Part shown: piece after piece, positions 1-7,701 of the stretch
How the letters are laid out: every line of letters starts with the position of its first letter
How positions within the stretch are numbered: the first letter of the stretch is position 1
DNA from: Neobacillus ginsengisoli
GTDB lineage: Bacteria; Bacillota; Bacilli; Bacillales_B; DSM-18226
Reading direction: 5' to 3'
Assembly: GCF_030813055.1 (NCBI RefSeq)
Contig: NZ_JAUSTW010000015.1
Span: 1 to 64,000 of the forward strand
DNA length: 64,000 nucleotides
Notes under the pieces: model-generated
What the model saw: the letters and a program-made list of their open reading frames with translations, nothing else
What the model was told of the DNA's origin: nothing
Database searches by the model: none
Position numbers and translations under genes: made by a program

Positions 1-19
1 CAGGCTGTTATAAAATTAT

Positions 20-94
20 TCCGCAGTAGCTCAGTGGTAGAGCTATCGGCTGTTAACCGATCGGTCGTAGGTTCGAGTCCTACCTGCGGAGCCA
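20..94 (+). tRNA. tRNA-Asn (GTT)
   Basis: A cloverleaf of 75 nt including an encoded CCA end; the anticodon loop reads CTGTTAA, giving GTT. An identical copy lies at 63264-63338. It is the first gene visible of a ten-tRNA array whose promoter lies outside the window. Confidence 0.97.
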
Positions 95-120
95 TTTTAA
101 CTAACTAGAAAATCAGCTAT

Positions 121-193
121 GCTTCCATAGCTCAGTAGGTAGAGCACTTCCATGGTAAGGAAGAGGTCAGCGGTTCGAGCCCGCTTGGAAGCT
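121..193 (+). tRNA. tRNA-Thr (GGT)
   Basis: The acceptor arms GCTTCCA and TGGAAGC pair and the anticodon loop ATGGTAA gives GGT. CCA is not encoded, so it must be added after transcription. Confidence 0.95.
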
Positions 194-214
194 TACCTAT
201 TTTAATAATAGTAA

Positions 215-289
215 GGCCCCTTGGTCAAGCGGTTAAGACACCGCCCTTTCACGGCGGTAACACGGGTTCGAATCCCGTAGGGGTCACCA
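215..289 (+). tRNA. tRNA-Glu (TTC)
   Basis: A 75-nt cloverleaf with acceptor GGCCCCT/AGGGGTC, anticodon loop CTTTCAC (TTC) and an encoded CCA. A second copy, without CCA, is at 63440-63511. Confidence 0.97.
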
Positions 290-295
290 TAATAT

Positions 296-371
296 GGAGG
301 ATTAGCTCAGCTGGGAGAGCATCTGCCTTACAAGCAGAGGGTCGGCGGTTCGATCCCGTCATCCTCCACCA
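296..371 (+). tRNA. tRNA-Val (TAC)
   Basis: A 76-nt cloverleaf with acceptor GGAGGAT/ATCCTCC, anticodon loop CTTACAA (TAC) and an encoded CCA. Confidence 0.96.
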
Positions 372-376
372 TATTT

Positions 377-452
<76 letters not shown>

Positions 453-470
453 CTTTTTTAAATTGAATAT

Positions 471-555
471 GGAGGGGTAGCGAAGTGGCTAAACGCGGCG
501 GACTGTAAATCCGCTCCCTCCGGGTTCGGCGGTTCGAATCCGTCCCCCTCCACCA
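471..555 (+). tRNA. tRNA-Tyr (GTA)
   Basis: An 85-nt class II tRNA with a long variable arm, anticodon loop CTGTAAA (GTA) and encoded CCA. Confidence 0.96.
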
Positions 556-604
556 TTCATATTTTAAGAAAAGTTGGACAAACTAGATATTATTAAATCA
601 TCAT

Positions 605-679
605 TGGGCTATAGCCAAGCGGTAAGGCATCGCACTTTGACTGCGACATGCGTTGGTTCAAATCCAGCTAGCCCAGCCA
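605..679 (+). tRNA. tRNA-Gln (TTG)
   Basis: A 75-nt cloverleaf with acceptor TGGGCTA/TAGCCCA, anticodon loop CTTTGAC (TTG) and encoded CCA. The copy at 63788-63862 appears identical. Confidence 0.96.
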
Positions 680-680
680 A

Positions 681-753
681 GAGCCATTAGCTCAGTTGGT
701 AGAGCATCTGACTTTTAATCAGAGGGTCGAAGGTTCGAGTCCTTCATGGCTCA
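681..753 (+). tRNA. tRNA-Lys (TTT)
   Basis: A 73-nt cloverleaf with acceptor GAGCCAT/ATGGCTC and anticodon loop CTTTTAA (TTT). It starts 1 nt after tRNA-Gln and has no encoded CCA. Confidence 0.95.
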
Positions 754-810
754 TTAATTTAACATTGCAGACCCACGGGATTAATTTCTAAGGGTCTTTA
801 TCTATGAAAT

Positions 811-885
811 GCGGAAGTAGTTCAGTGGTAGAACACCACCTTGCCAAGGTGGGGGTCGCGGGTTCGAATCCCGTCTTCCGCTCCA
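811..885 (+). tRNA. tRNA-Gly (GCC)
   Basis: A 75-nt cloverleaf with acceptor GCGGAAG/CTTCCGC, anticodon loop TTGCCAA (GCC) and encoded CCA. Confidence 0.96.
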
Positions 886-892
886 TTTCTTT

Positions 893-968
893 GGGGCCTT
901 AGCTCAGCTGGGAGAGCGCCTGCTTTGCACGCAGGAGGTCAGCGGTTCGATCCCGCTAGGCTCCACCA
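893..968 (+). tRNA. tRNA-Ala (TGC)
   Basis: A 76-nt cloverleaf with acceptor GGGGCCT/AGGCTCC, anticodon TGC and encoded CCA. It is the last gene of the first array and is followed directly by a terminator. Confidence 0.96.
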
Positions 969-985
969 TCACACTACATATATTT

Positions 986-1019
986 GCCTTAAATCACCAA
1001 GTGATTTAAGGCTTTTTTT
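986..1019 (+). terminator. terminator of tRNA array 1
   Basis: A 12-bp perfect stem (GCCTTAAATCAC with its complement) around a CAA loop, followed by seven T. Confidence 0.92.
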
Positions 1020-1033
1020 ATTTGTTTTTTACT

Positions 1034-1070
1034 ATGCTTGTCGCCCCTGAGCAAGGCGCTTCCGCTTTTC
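1034..1070 (+). repeat. intergenic repeat copy F (right end only)
   Basis: Matches the last ~36 nt of the full repeat copy at 25831-25954 almost base for base, ending in GGCGCTTCCGCTTTTC. The left part is missing, so this is a truncated member of the family. Confidence 0.8.
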
Positions 1071-1096
1071 GTATGTTTATACATAATTTTGTCGAG

Positions 1097-1126
1097 TTGA
1101 GTCATTACTATGAAAGCGGTTAAAAT
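1097..1126 (+). promoter_or_regulatory. rocF promoter with candidate cre site
   Basis: The -35 TTGAGT (1097-1102) and -10 TAAAAT (1121-1126) are 18 bp apart. Inside, 1111-1124 reads TGAAAGCGGTTAAA, one mismatch from the CcpA cre consensus TGNAARCGNWWWCA, and overlaps the -10. Catabolite repression of arginase is an inference from this match. Confidence 0.55.
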
Positions 1127-1155
1127 AGAAGTATAAAGGGTTAGGAGGAGAAATA

Positions 1156-2052
1156 ATGAAAAAGCTTTCGATAATTGGTATGCCGATGGATTTAGGTCAA
1201 ATGAGACGCGGGGTAGATATGGGTCCGAGCGCAATTCGTTACGCTGGGATAAATGAAAGGCTTAAACCTCTATTCGATGAAGTACATGACTTAGGGGATA
1301 TCCCGATCGGCAGGCCTGAAGTAGTTATTGATAAAGAATCAAATCTGCGTAATTTAGACTTAGTAGCTGAAAAAAGTGCATTACTTGCTGAAAAAGTGGA
1401 TGAAGCGATTGAAACAGGTTCATTTCCTCTGGTACTTGGCGGCGACCATAGTATTGCTATTGGTACATTAGCGGGGGTAGCTAAGCATTATAAAAATCTT
1501 GGCGTTATTTGGTATGACGCTCATGGTGATTTGAATACAGCAGAAACAAGCCCTTCAGGTAATATCCATGGTATGCCATTGGCAGTGAGCATCGGATTAG
1601 GCCATCGCTCTTTAACTGATATTGCAGGCTTTAGTCCTAAAGTTAATCCGGAGAATGTTGTCATTATCGGCGCAAGGTCACTTGACGAGGGTGAGAGAAT
1701 TTTAATTAAAGAAAAGGGCATAAAAGTTTATACAATGCATGAAATAGACAGACTTGGTATGACAAAAGTGATGGAAGAAACAATTGATTATCTTAAGGAA
1801 AAAACAGATGGGGTCCATTTATCTCTTGATTTAGATGGACTTGATCCACATGATGCTCCAGGTGTAGGAACACCTGTCATGGGAGGAATCAGCTACCGCG
1901 AAAGCCATCTGGCAATGGAGATGCTGCAAGAAGCCCAAATCATTACCTCTGCAGAATTTGTTGAAGTAAATCCAATTCTTGATGAAAAAAATAAAACTGC
2001 CATTTGTGCAGTTGGCCTTATGGGTTCATTATTCGGTGAAAAGCTTTTATAA
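1156..2052 (+). CDS. rocF: arginase
   Basis: Hydrolyses L-arginine to ornithine and urea, the entry step of arginine use as a nitrogen and carbon source, in the cytoplasm. The 298 residues match the usual length of bacterial arginase. The binuclear manganese site is visible: GGDH at residues 95-98, DAHGD at 121-125 and the SLDLDGLDP motif near 225-235. The start follows GGAGGAG at 1144-1150. The gene stands alone between a tRNA array and the sigW operon, an order seen in other Bacillaceae. It has its own promoter with a possible CcpA site and its own terminator. Confidence 0.96.
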   Translation: MKKLSIIGMPMDLGQMRRGVDMGPSAIRYAGINERLKPLFDEVHDLGDIPIGRPEVVIDKESNLRNLDLVAEKSALLAEKVDEAIETGSFPLVLGGDHSIAIGTLAGVAKHYKNLGVIWYDAHGDLNTAETSPSGNIHGMPLAVSIGLGHRSLTDIAGFSPKVNPENVVIIGARSLDEGERILIKEKGIKVYTMHEIDRLGMTKVMEETIDYLKEKTDGVHLSLDLDGLDPHDAPGVGTPVMGGISYRESHLAMEMLQEAQIITSAEFVEVNPILDEKNKTAICAVGLMGSLFGEKLL

Positions 2053-2061
2053 AATAAGAAG

Positions 2062-2091
2062 GCAGCAGCTCACGAGCTGCTGCTCCTTTTT
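2062..2091 (+). terminator. rocF terminator
   Basis: A 10-bp perfect stem (GCAGCAGCTC with its complement) followed by TCCTTTTTA. It ends 2 nt before the stop codon of the facing Spo0E-like gene, so the two transcription units converge here. Confidence 0.88.
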
Positions 2092-2092
2092 A

Positions 2093-2263
2093 TTAATGCT
2101 CACAAGAGTTCTTTAATAAATGATATTTATTTAATAATGAATCAAGCCTCATACTGGTTTCAATAACAAGAGAATTTGCAAATGAGGTTTCGGAAGCCAT
2201 GCGAACCATTTCTTCTCTGCAATTTTCAATATCCTCATTTAGTTTGAACAATTGAATATCCAC
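2093..2263 (-). CDS. Spo0E-like sporulation regulatory protein
   Basis: A 56-codon gene too short for routine ORF listing. Its product begins MDIQLFKLNEDIEN and ends in RLDSLLNKYHLLKN, the SxxLDxLLNxY-type signature of the Spo0E aspartyl-phosphate phosphatase family (PF09388). Members remove phosphate from Spo0A~P and delay sporulation. It should form a two-helix hairpin in the cytoplasm. The start is GTG (2261-2263, complement), preceded by a weak TAGGTTA site. It faces rocF tail to tail and is divergent from sigW. The family call is good; the target Spo0A is inferred from family knowledge. Confidence 0.85.
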   Translation of the reverse strand: MDIQLFKLNEDIENCREEMVRMASETSFANSLVIETSMRLDSLLNKYHLLKNSCEH

Positions 2264-2395
2264 AAATACTAACCTACTTTCCTCAGGTCCTTACTATTTT
2301 TTATCTCCCTAATAAAAATCTTTTATACGAGTTTATTATCCATTTAAGTAAATTTTTGTTAATATTAATGTTATTGAGAAGTTTTTTGTTATATT

Positions 2396-2421
2396 TGAAA
2401 CTTTTTTGCTAACGATTCGTA
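2396..2421 (+). promoter_or_regulatory. SigW-type autoregulatory promoter
   Basis: TGAAAC (2396-2401), a 16-bp spacer and CGTA (2418-2421) match the known consensus of the ECF factor SigW, directly upstream of sigW, as expected for positive autoregulation. Confidence 0.9.
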
Positions 2422-2455
2422 CTATCGTATAGCTGCACTGAAGCGAGGTAAATAA

Positions 2456-3019
2456 ATGGAAGCAGTCGTTAAAAAGAGAATTAAACAAGTCATTAAAGGC
2501 GATCAAGATGCTTTTGGTGAAATTGTTGAATTGTATAAAAATAGTATCTATCAGCTTTGCTACCGAATGCTTGGAAACCGGCATGAAGCAGAGGATATGG
2601 CACAGGAAGCTTTTATTCGTGCCTATATTAATATAAAATCGTTTAATCAAGATTTAAAGTTTTCAACATGGCTGTTTCGTATTGCCACTAATTTATGTAT
2701 AGATAGAATGCGAAAAAAGAAGCCCGATTACTATTTAGATGCTGAAGTTTCCGGGACAGAGGGTTTGACAATGTATTCACAGATTCCTTCAAATTCCCCG
2801 CTCCCCGAAAATGAAATCCAAAGTTTAGAGCTTCATGAAACTGTTCAAAAGGAAATCTTAAAGCTTCCTGAAAAATATCGAACAGCAATCGTATTAAAAT
2901 ATATTGAAGAATTGTCATTAAATGAAATCAGTGAAATCCTTGATTTGCCCCTCGGAACAGTTAAAACCAGAATTCATCGCGGACGGGAAGCATTAAGACA
3001 GCAATTACGATATGTGTGA
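2456..3019 (+). CDS. sigW: ECF RNA polymerase sigma factor SigW
   Basis: Directs RNA polymerase to genes that defend against envelope-active antibiotics and peptides. The 187 residues hold sigma region 2 (around RMLGNRHEAEDMAQEAFIRA) and region 4, a helix-turn-helix in SLNEISEILDLPLGTVKTRI, and no region 3, as in all ECF factors. The start follows GAGGT at 2445-2449. It is preceded by a SigW-type promoter and followed by the gene for its anti-sigma factor with a 17-nt gap, the standard Bacillus arrangement. Confidence 0.97.
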   Translation: MEAVVKKRIKQVIKGDQDAFGEIVELYKNSIYQLCYRMLGNRHEAEDMAQEAFIRAYINIKSFNQDLKFSTWLFRIATNLCIDRMRKKKPDYYLDAEVSGTEGLTMYSQIPSNSPLPENEIQSLELHETVQKEILKLPEKYRTAIVLKYIEELSLNEISEILDLPLGTVKTRIHRGREALRQQLRYV

Positions 3020-3036
3020 TAAGAGGTGAAACAAAA

Positions 3037-3660
3037 ATGTGCCCAAAACAAATCATTGAATTAATGCATGATTTTTTAGATGAAGAAATAAATTCACAGA
3101 ATGAAATGATTTTAAGAGAGCACCTCCGGAACTGCAAGGAGTGCGAAACGATATTTAATGAATTAAAAAAGACAATAGCATTCGTAAAGAGTACGTCAAA
3201 TATAAAAGCTCCTGATAATTTTACTGCTAACGTGATGGCCCGTCTTCCAAAAGAAAAGAAAAAGGTCGGAATACAGCGTTGGTTAAAGAACCATCCTTTA
3301 TTAGCTGCTGCGTCGCTTTTTTTCGTCTTAATGATGGGAAGCTTGTTATCTACTTGGAATCAGGATCATGAATTTTCAGTATCAAAGCAAAGAAACCTAA
3401 TTGTACAAAACGATACGGTGATTGTCCCTAAAGGGGAAGTGGTTAAAGGGGATGTTATTGTCCGAAACGGAAACCTAAAAATTGAAGGAGAAGTCCAGGG
3501 GGATGTTACAGTAATAAACGGAAAAAAGTATATGGCCTCTGCAGGACATGTAACAGGTCAAATTCAAGAGGTTAATGAAGTTTTTGATTGGATTTGGTAT
3601 TATATGAAAAAAACCGTTCATGAAACGGTAAGTGTATTTGATGATAACAAAAATGAGTAA
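3037..3660 (+). CDS. rsiW: anti-sigma-W factor RsiW
   Basis: Holds SigW inactive at the membrane until stepwise proteolysis of RsiW releases it. The ATG at 3037 is preferred over an in-frame GTG at 3016 because GAGGTG (3023-3028) is well spaced for it; this gives 207 aa. The zinc-binding anti-sigma motif is visible: C2, H29, C33 and C36. One membrane segment follows (LLAAASLFFVLMMGSLL), then an extracytoplasmic part rich in short beta repeats (GDVIV, GDVTV). It is cotranscribed with sigW. Confidence 0.94.
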   Translation: MCPKQIIELMHDFLDEEINSQNEMILREHLRNCKECETIFNELKKTIAFVKSTSNIKAPDNFTANVMARLPKEKKKVGIQRWLKNHPLLAAASLFFVLMMGSLLSTWNQDHEFSVSKQRNLIVQNDTVIVPKGEVVKGDVIVRNGNLKIEGEVQGDVTVINGKKYMASAGHVTGQIQEVNEVFDWIWYYMKKTVHETVSVFDDNKNE

Positions 3661-3697
3661 AAAACAAATCACTCAAAAACGGGTGATTTGTTTTTTA
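3661..3697 (+). terminator. sigW-rsiW terminator
   Basis: Stem CAAATCAC/GTGATTTG, extended by A/T pairs, with six or more T on the 3' side. Confidence 0.88.
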
Positions 3698-3797
3698 CTG
3701 AATCAGAATACATATAATAGGTACATGTTAGATTTATGTTATAATAACTAAGGTTATATTCTAATGTTTTTTTAAGTTATAGTACGGAGGAAGAACA

Positions 3798-4628
3798 ATG
3801 CCGTTTTTTGCAGATTTCACAATATGGAAATATTTGTCTAGTATTGTTGATGTTCTCCTTGTGTGGTATGTCATTTATAAATTGATAATGGTTATAAGAG
3901 GGACAAAGGCCGTTCAATTATTAAAAGGTATTTTTGTTATTCTTCTTGTAAGGATTGTCAGTGAATTTTTAGGCTTAAAAACATTAAGCTGGATGATGGA
4001 GCAAGCCATTACATGGGGATTTCTAGCAATAATTATTATCTTTCAGCCTGAACTAAGAAGAGCACTCGAGCAGCTGGGAAGAGGGAAGTTTTTCTCAAGA
4101 AGCAGTAATCCTGATGATGAAGATCCCGAGAAAGCTGTGGCTGCAATCATTAAAGCCACAGACTATATGGCGAAACGCCGTATCGGTGCCTTGATTTCTA
4201 TTGAGAGGGAAACGGGCATGAGTGATTACATAGAAACCGGCATTCATATGGATTCAAACATTTCTTCCGAATTACTCATTAATATTTTTATCCCGAATAC
4301 GCCGCTCCATGATGGAGCCGTCATTATCCAAAAGAATAATGTCGCAGCCGCTGCCTGTTATCTTCCATTATCGGAAAGCCCGTTTATATCAAAGGAACTT
4401 GGGACGAGACACCGTGCTGCATTAGGAATCAGTGAGGTTACGGATAGTGTTACGGTCGTCGTTTCAGAGGAGACAGGGAATATTTCCCTAACGAAAAATG
4501 GGGAACTTCATCGTGATTTGAAAGCAGAGGAATTTAAAGAATTACTCTCTAATGAATTGTTATTTACGAACAAAGTCAAACAGACATCCTCAGCCCGTTG
4601 GAATTGGAGGGGGAAGAAAAATGGATAA
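3798..4628 (+). CDS. cdaA: diadenylate cyclase CdaA
   Basis: Condenses two ATP into the second messenger c-di-AMP, which controls potassium and osmolyte uptake and wall homeostasis. Three membrane helices fill residues ~10-85. The DAC domain follows with its catalytic DGA (172-174) and RHR (204-206) motifs intact. Length 276 aa, start after GGAGG (3785-3789). It overlaps cdaR by 8 nt and glmM lies next, the conserved cdaA-cdaR-glmM module in which CdaR and GlmM modulate CdaA. Confidence 0.97.
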   Translation: MPFFADFTIWKYLSSIVDVLLVWYVIYKLIMVIRGTKAVQLLKGIFVILLVRIVSEFLGLKTLSWMMEQAITWGFLAIIIIFQPELRRALEQLGRGKFFSRSSNPDDEDPEKAVAAIIKATDYMAKRRIGALISIERETGMSDYIETGIHMDSNISSELLINIFIPNTPLHDGAVIIQKNNVAAAACYLPLSESPFISKELGTRHRAALGISEVTDSVTVVVSEETGNISLTKNGELHRDLKAEEFKELLSNELLFTNKVKQTSSARWNWRGKKNG

Positions 4629-5847
4629 ACTGATGGATAATCCGTGGTTTATAAAAATTATTGCCTTGCTGTTGGCGATTCTTCTCTATTCATCTGTGCC
4701 GCATACCGGCAGTAAAATAACGGATGTAAATGTACCAGGTGAACAAACCACTGCAACAATAACCGATATCCCTGTAAAAGTATATTACGATACCGAGAAT
4801 CTGGTTGTATCGGGTATTCCAAATACAGTTGATATGACCATAAAAGGCCCTGTTACACATGTTCAGTCAGCGAAAGCACTAAAAAACTTTGAGGTTTATG
4901 TTGATTTAACAAAGGCGAAAATTGGCAATCAGACAGTTAAACTTAAAGTTAAGAACCTATCTGATAAATTGAAGGCAACAATCGAGCCGGGTTATGTAAA
5001 CGTATCGATTCAAGAGAAGATTACGAAGGAATTCAAGGTTGAAGCAGAGTTTAACAGCAGCTTGCTTGAAGACGGTTATTCTGCGGGACAGCCTATTGTC
5101 GAACCGAATAAGGTAAAGATAACCGGGGCGAAAAATGTAATTGATCGGATTACTTATGTAAAAGCGATTGTTGATACCAAGAATCATCTTACCGATACGA
5201 TTACAAAGGAAGCGCGTATAAGTGTCCTTGATAGAGAGTTGAATAAATTGGAAGTAGCGGTGGACCCCGGCATTGTAAAGGTAACGATACCTGTTAAAAG
5301 CACCAGCAAAAACGTTCCAATAAGCATTGTTCAAAAAGGAACGCCGCCTTCCGGAGTATCGATTGATTCCATAACACTCGATGCAACTGATGCCTCCATT
5401 ATAGGGAGTGAAGATGTTTTAAAAGATACTGACCACGTCCGGGTAGAAGTAGACGTAAGTAAAATTAGTGACAACACGACCCTTACTTTACCTGTCATCA
5501 TTTCAAATGGAATCACAAAGGTGACACCGCAATTGGTAAAAGCAACTGTAACAGTGAAGAAACAAGGACAAAAATCAGTATCGGGCCTCCCTTTAAAAAT
5601 AAGGGGTTTGTCCAATTCTTATCAGGCGCAGATTAATGACCCTGTTAATCAGATGATTAATCTATATGTTAACGGTCCGAATTCAGTCGTAGATGGGTTA
5701 ACGCCTAATGACTTTAACGCCTTTATTGATCTAACGAGTCTTGCTGAAGGCAATCATGAAGTGAAAATTCAAGTTGAAGGTCCTCCCGATGTAAATTGGA
5801 CACCGGATAAATCGACAGCAACAATTACTATATCTAAAAATGCATAA
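4621..5847 (+). CDS. cdaR: CdaA regulatory protein CdaR (YbbR domains)
   Basis: A membrane-anchored protein with an extracellular part that regulates the diadenylate cyclase. The start at 4621 follows GGAGGGGG (4606-4613) and gives 408 aa; an upstream in-frame start at 4552 lies deep in cdaA and lacks a ribosome site. One N-terminal membrane helix (FIKIIALLLAILLYSS) is followed by tandem YbbR domains, seen as repeated beta-rich units such as VKVYYDTENLVVSG and PLKIRGLSNSYQA. It overlaps the cdaA stop, implying translational coupling. Confidence 0.93.
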   Translation: MDKLMDNPWFIKIIALLLAILLYSSVPHTGSKITDVNVPGEQTTATITDIPVKVYYDTENLVVSGIPNTVDMTIKGPVTHVQSAKALKNFEVYVDLTKAKIGNQTVKLKVKNLSDKLKATIEPGYVNVSIQEKITKEFKVEAEFNSSLLEDGYSAGQPIVEPNKVKITGAKNVIDRITYVKAIVDTKNHLTDTITKEARISVLDRELNKLEVAVDPGIVKVTIPVKSTSKNVPISIVQKGTPPSGVSIDSITLDATDASIIGSEDVLKDTDHVRVEVDVSKISDNTTLTLPVIISNGITKVTPQLVKATVTVKKQGQKSVSGLPLKIRGLSNSYQAQINDPVNQMINLYVNGPNSVVDGLTPNDFNAFIDLTSLAEGNHEVKIQVEGPPDVNWTPDKSTATITISKNA

Positions 5848-5883
5848 TACGAGAGCAGTATACTTGAAGGAGCGATTTTTGAA

Positions 5884-7233
5884 ATGGGAAAATATTTTGG
5901 TACCGATGGAGTTCGCGGAGTGGCAAACAGTGAGTTAACACCTGAATTAGCCTTTAAATTAGGCCGTTTTGGCGGATATGTGTTAACAAAAGATAAGGAT
6001 CGGCCAAAAGTCATTATTGGACGTGATACCCGAATCTCGGGCCATATGCTTGAGGGAGCCCTTGTTGCAGGGTTACTTTCCATCGGAGCAGAAGTTATGA
6101 GACTGGGGGTTATTTCGACTCCGGGAGTAGCATACTTAACAAAAGCATTGGGTGCTCAAGCCGGTGTCATGATTTCTGCTTCGCATAACCCGGTCGCGGA
6201 CAACGGGATTAAATTTTTTGGTCCTGATGGCTTTAAGCTATCAGATGAACAAGAGTTAGAAATAGAGGCATTAATTGACCTTCCGGATGACCAATTACCA
6301 CGGCCGATTGGGTCTGAGCTTGGTCAGGTGATGGATTATTTTGAAGGCGGCCAAAAGTATCTTCAATTCCTAAAACACACAGTAGATGAGGATTTCTCCG
6401 GAATTCATATTGCATTGGATTGTGCACACGGTGCTACCTCATCATTGGCTACCCATTTATATGCAGATTTAGACGCTGACTTATCTACCATGGGTGCATC
6501 CCCAAATGGTTTAAATATCAATGCAGGTGTGGGTTCCACCCATCCAGAGTCACTTGCGGCTTTGGTTAAAGAAAAAGGAGCAGATGTTGGACTTTCCTTT
6601 GATGGTGATGGAGATCGTTTAATTGCGATTGATGAAAAAGGAAATATTGTCGACGGGGATCAAATCATGTACATCTGTGGAAAGTATATGAAAGAACAAG
6701 GTCGATTAAAGCATGGTACCATTGTTTCAACAGTTATGAGTAATCTTGGATTTTATAAAGGACTTGAAAGTCATGGGATTCACAGTATCCCAACGGCGGT
6801 CGGTGATCGCTACGTAGTAGAAGAAATGAAGAAAAATGGCTTTAATCTTGGCGGAGAGCAATCAGGTCATATTATTTTCTTGGATTATAATACTACCGGT
6901 GATGGCTTATTAACCGGTTTGCAGTTAGTAAATATTATGAAAGCAACACAAAAGCCTTTATCTGAATTGGCAGGCGAAATGAAAAAATTTCCTCAAAAAC
7001 TAGTTAATGTAAGGGTAACAGATAAAAATCATGTCACTGATAATGTAAGAGTTAAGGCTGTAATTGAGCAGGTGGAGCAAGAAATGGCCGGGGATGGAAG
7101 GATTCTTGTCCGCCCCTCCGGAACAGAACCGCTTGTACGTGTAATGGCAGAGGCCCCTTCAGAGGAGCTGTGCGAAGCCTATGTAAATCGTATCGTTTCT
7201 GTTGTAAAAGAAGAAATGGAATTAAAAGAATAG
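5884..7233 (+). CDS. glmM: phosphoglucosamine mutase GlmM
   Basis: Converts glucosamine-6-phosphate to glucosamine-1-phosphate on the way to UDP-GlcNAc for peptidoglycan. The 449 residues contain the phosphoserine loop SASHNP with active Ser100, the metal loop DGDGDR, the sugar loop GGEQSGH and the phosphate loop [11 protein letters not shown]. It is the third gene of the cdaA operon. The start follows AAGGAGCG with a rather long spacing. Confidence 0.97.
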   Translation: MGKYFGTDGVRGVANSELTPELAFKLGRFGGYVLTKDKDRPKVIIGRDTRISGHMLEGALVAGLLSIGAEVMRLGVISTPGVAYLTKALGAQAGVMISASHNPVADNGIKFFGPDGFKLSDEQELEIEALIDLPDDQLPRPIGSELGQVMDYFEGGQKYLQFLKHTVDEDFSGIHIALDCAHGATSSLATHLYADLDADLSTMGASPNGLNINAGVGSTHPESLAALVKEKGADVGLSFDGDGDRLIAIDEKGNIVDGDQIMYICGKYMKEQGRLKHGTIVSTVMSNLGFYKGLESHGIHSIPTAVGDRYVVEEMKKNGFNLGGEQSGHIIFLDYNTTGDGLLTGLQLVNIMKATQKPLSELAGEMKKFPQKLVNVRVTDKNHVTDNVRVKAVIEQVEQEMAGDGRILVRPSGTEPLVRVMAEAPSEELCEAYVNRIVSVVKEEMELKE

Positions 7234-7241
7234 AGACATAT

Positions 7242-7285
7242 AAATATGCATAAGGGAACCCTATAAACCCCTTATGCATATTTTA
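7242..7285 (+). terminator. glmM terminator
   Basis: A long stem (AAATATGCATAAGGG with CCCCTTATGCATATT) followed by TTTT, which ends the cdaA-cdaR-glmM unit before the separate glmS promoter. Confidence 0.87.
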
Positions 7286-7342
7286 TTATGTATAATTTTA
7301 CAATTATTTATAAAAATGTAGAATTTTATAGTCAAGAAGTGG

Positions 7343-7371
7343 TTGACGGACTTCTGACAATCAGGTAAGAT
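7343..7371 (+). promoter_or_regulatory. glmS promoter (SigA type)
   Basis: -35 TTGACG (7343-7348), a 17-bp spacer and -10 TAAGAT (7366-7371). Transcription from here would give a leader of about 70 nt before the ribozyme. Confidence 0.8.
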
Positions 7372-7445
7372 GAATTTGCTTTATATCTTCAAAGTGGAAA
7401 ATTATTCATTTAAAAAGAAAGGTGGATCGCGGATAGTTTTAACTA

Positions 7446-7592
7446 AAGCGCCTGAACTAATCTGAAGCAGTCAGATTAGTTGACGAGGAGGAGGTTTATC
7501 GAATGTTCGGCGGATACCTCCCGGTTGAATCGCACAACCGTAAACTCTTCTTTAAAACACCTGAGGCAACTCGGTGCACAAAGAGAAGAAGC
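7446..7592 (+). ncRNA. glmS ribozyme riboswitch
   Basis: A self-cleaving RNA that uses glucosamine-6-phosphate as cofactor and so lowers glmS expression when product is abundant. Diagnostic conserved segments are visible: AGCGCC at the cleavage site (between 7447 and 7448), GTTGACGAGGA, GGTTTATCGAA, TTCGGCGGAT and CTCCCGG. P2 pairs ACTAATCTGA with TCAGATTAGT. It lies in the glmS leader, about 110 nt before the start codon. Confidence 0.95.
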
Positions 7593-7639
7593 TGCGCAAA
7601 CAAAAAAAGGTATAGACGGATACCTTAAAAGAACAGAGA

Positions 7640-7680
7640 TAAGGGGGCAAGTACGCCTCCGGTGCATTCTTGCCCCCTAT
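7640..7680 (+). promoter_or_regulatory. GC-rich hairpin before the glmS ribosome site
   Basis: A 10-bp stem (AGGGGGCAAG with CTTGCCCCCT) sits between the ribozyme and the Shine-Dalgarno sequence AGGGAGG (7685-7691). It has only TATATTT after it, so it is a weak terminator at best. It might instead stabilise or expose the ribosome site after ribozyme cleavage. Confidence 0.5.
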
Positions 7681-7701
7681 ATTTAGGGAGGAAAAGAAAA
7701 A

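Noticed and set aside
989..1234. 81-codon minus-strand frame over the tRNA terminator and rocF start
   Set aside because: Covers the terminator, the repeat fragment and the rocF promoter; low-complexity translation and no ribosome site.
7476..7686. Open frames of 63-68 codons on both strands in the glmS leader
   Set aside because: They coincide with the glmS ribozyme and its downstream hairpin.
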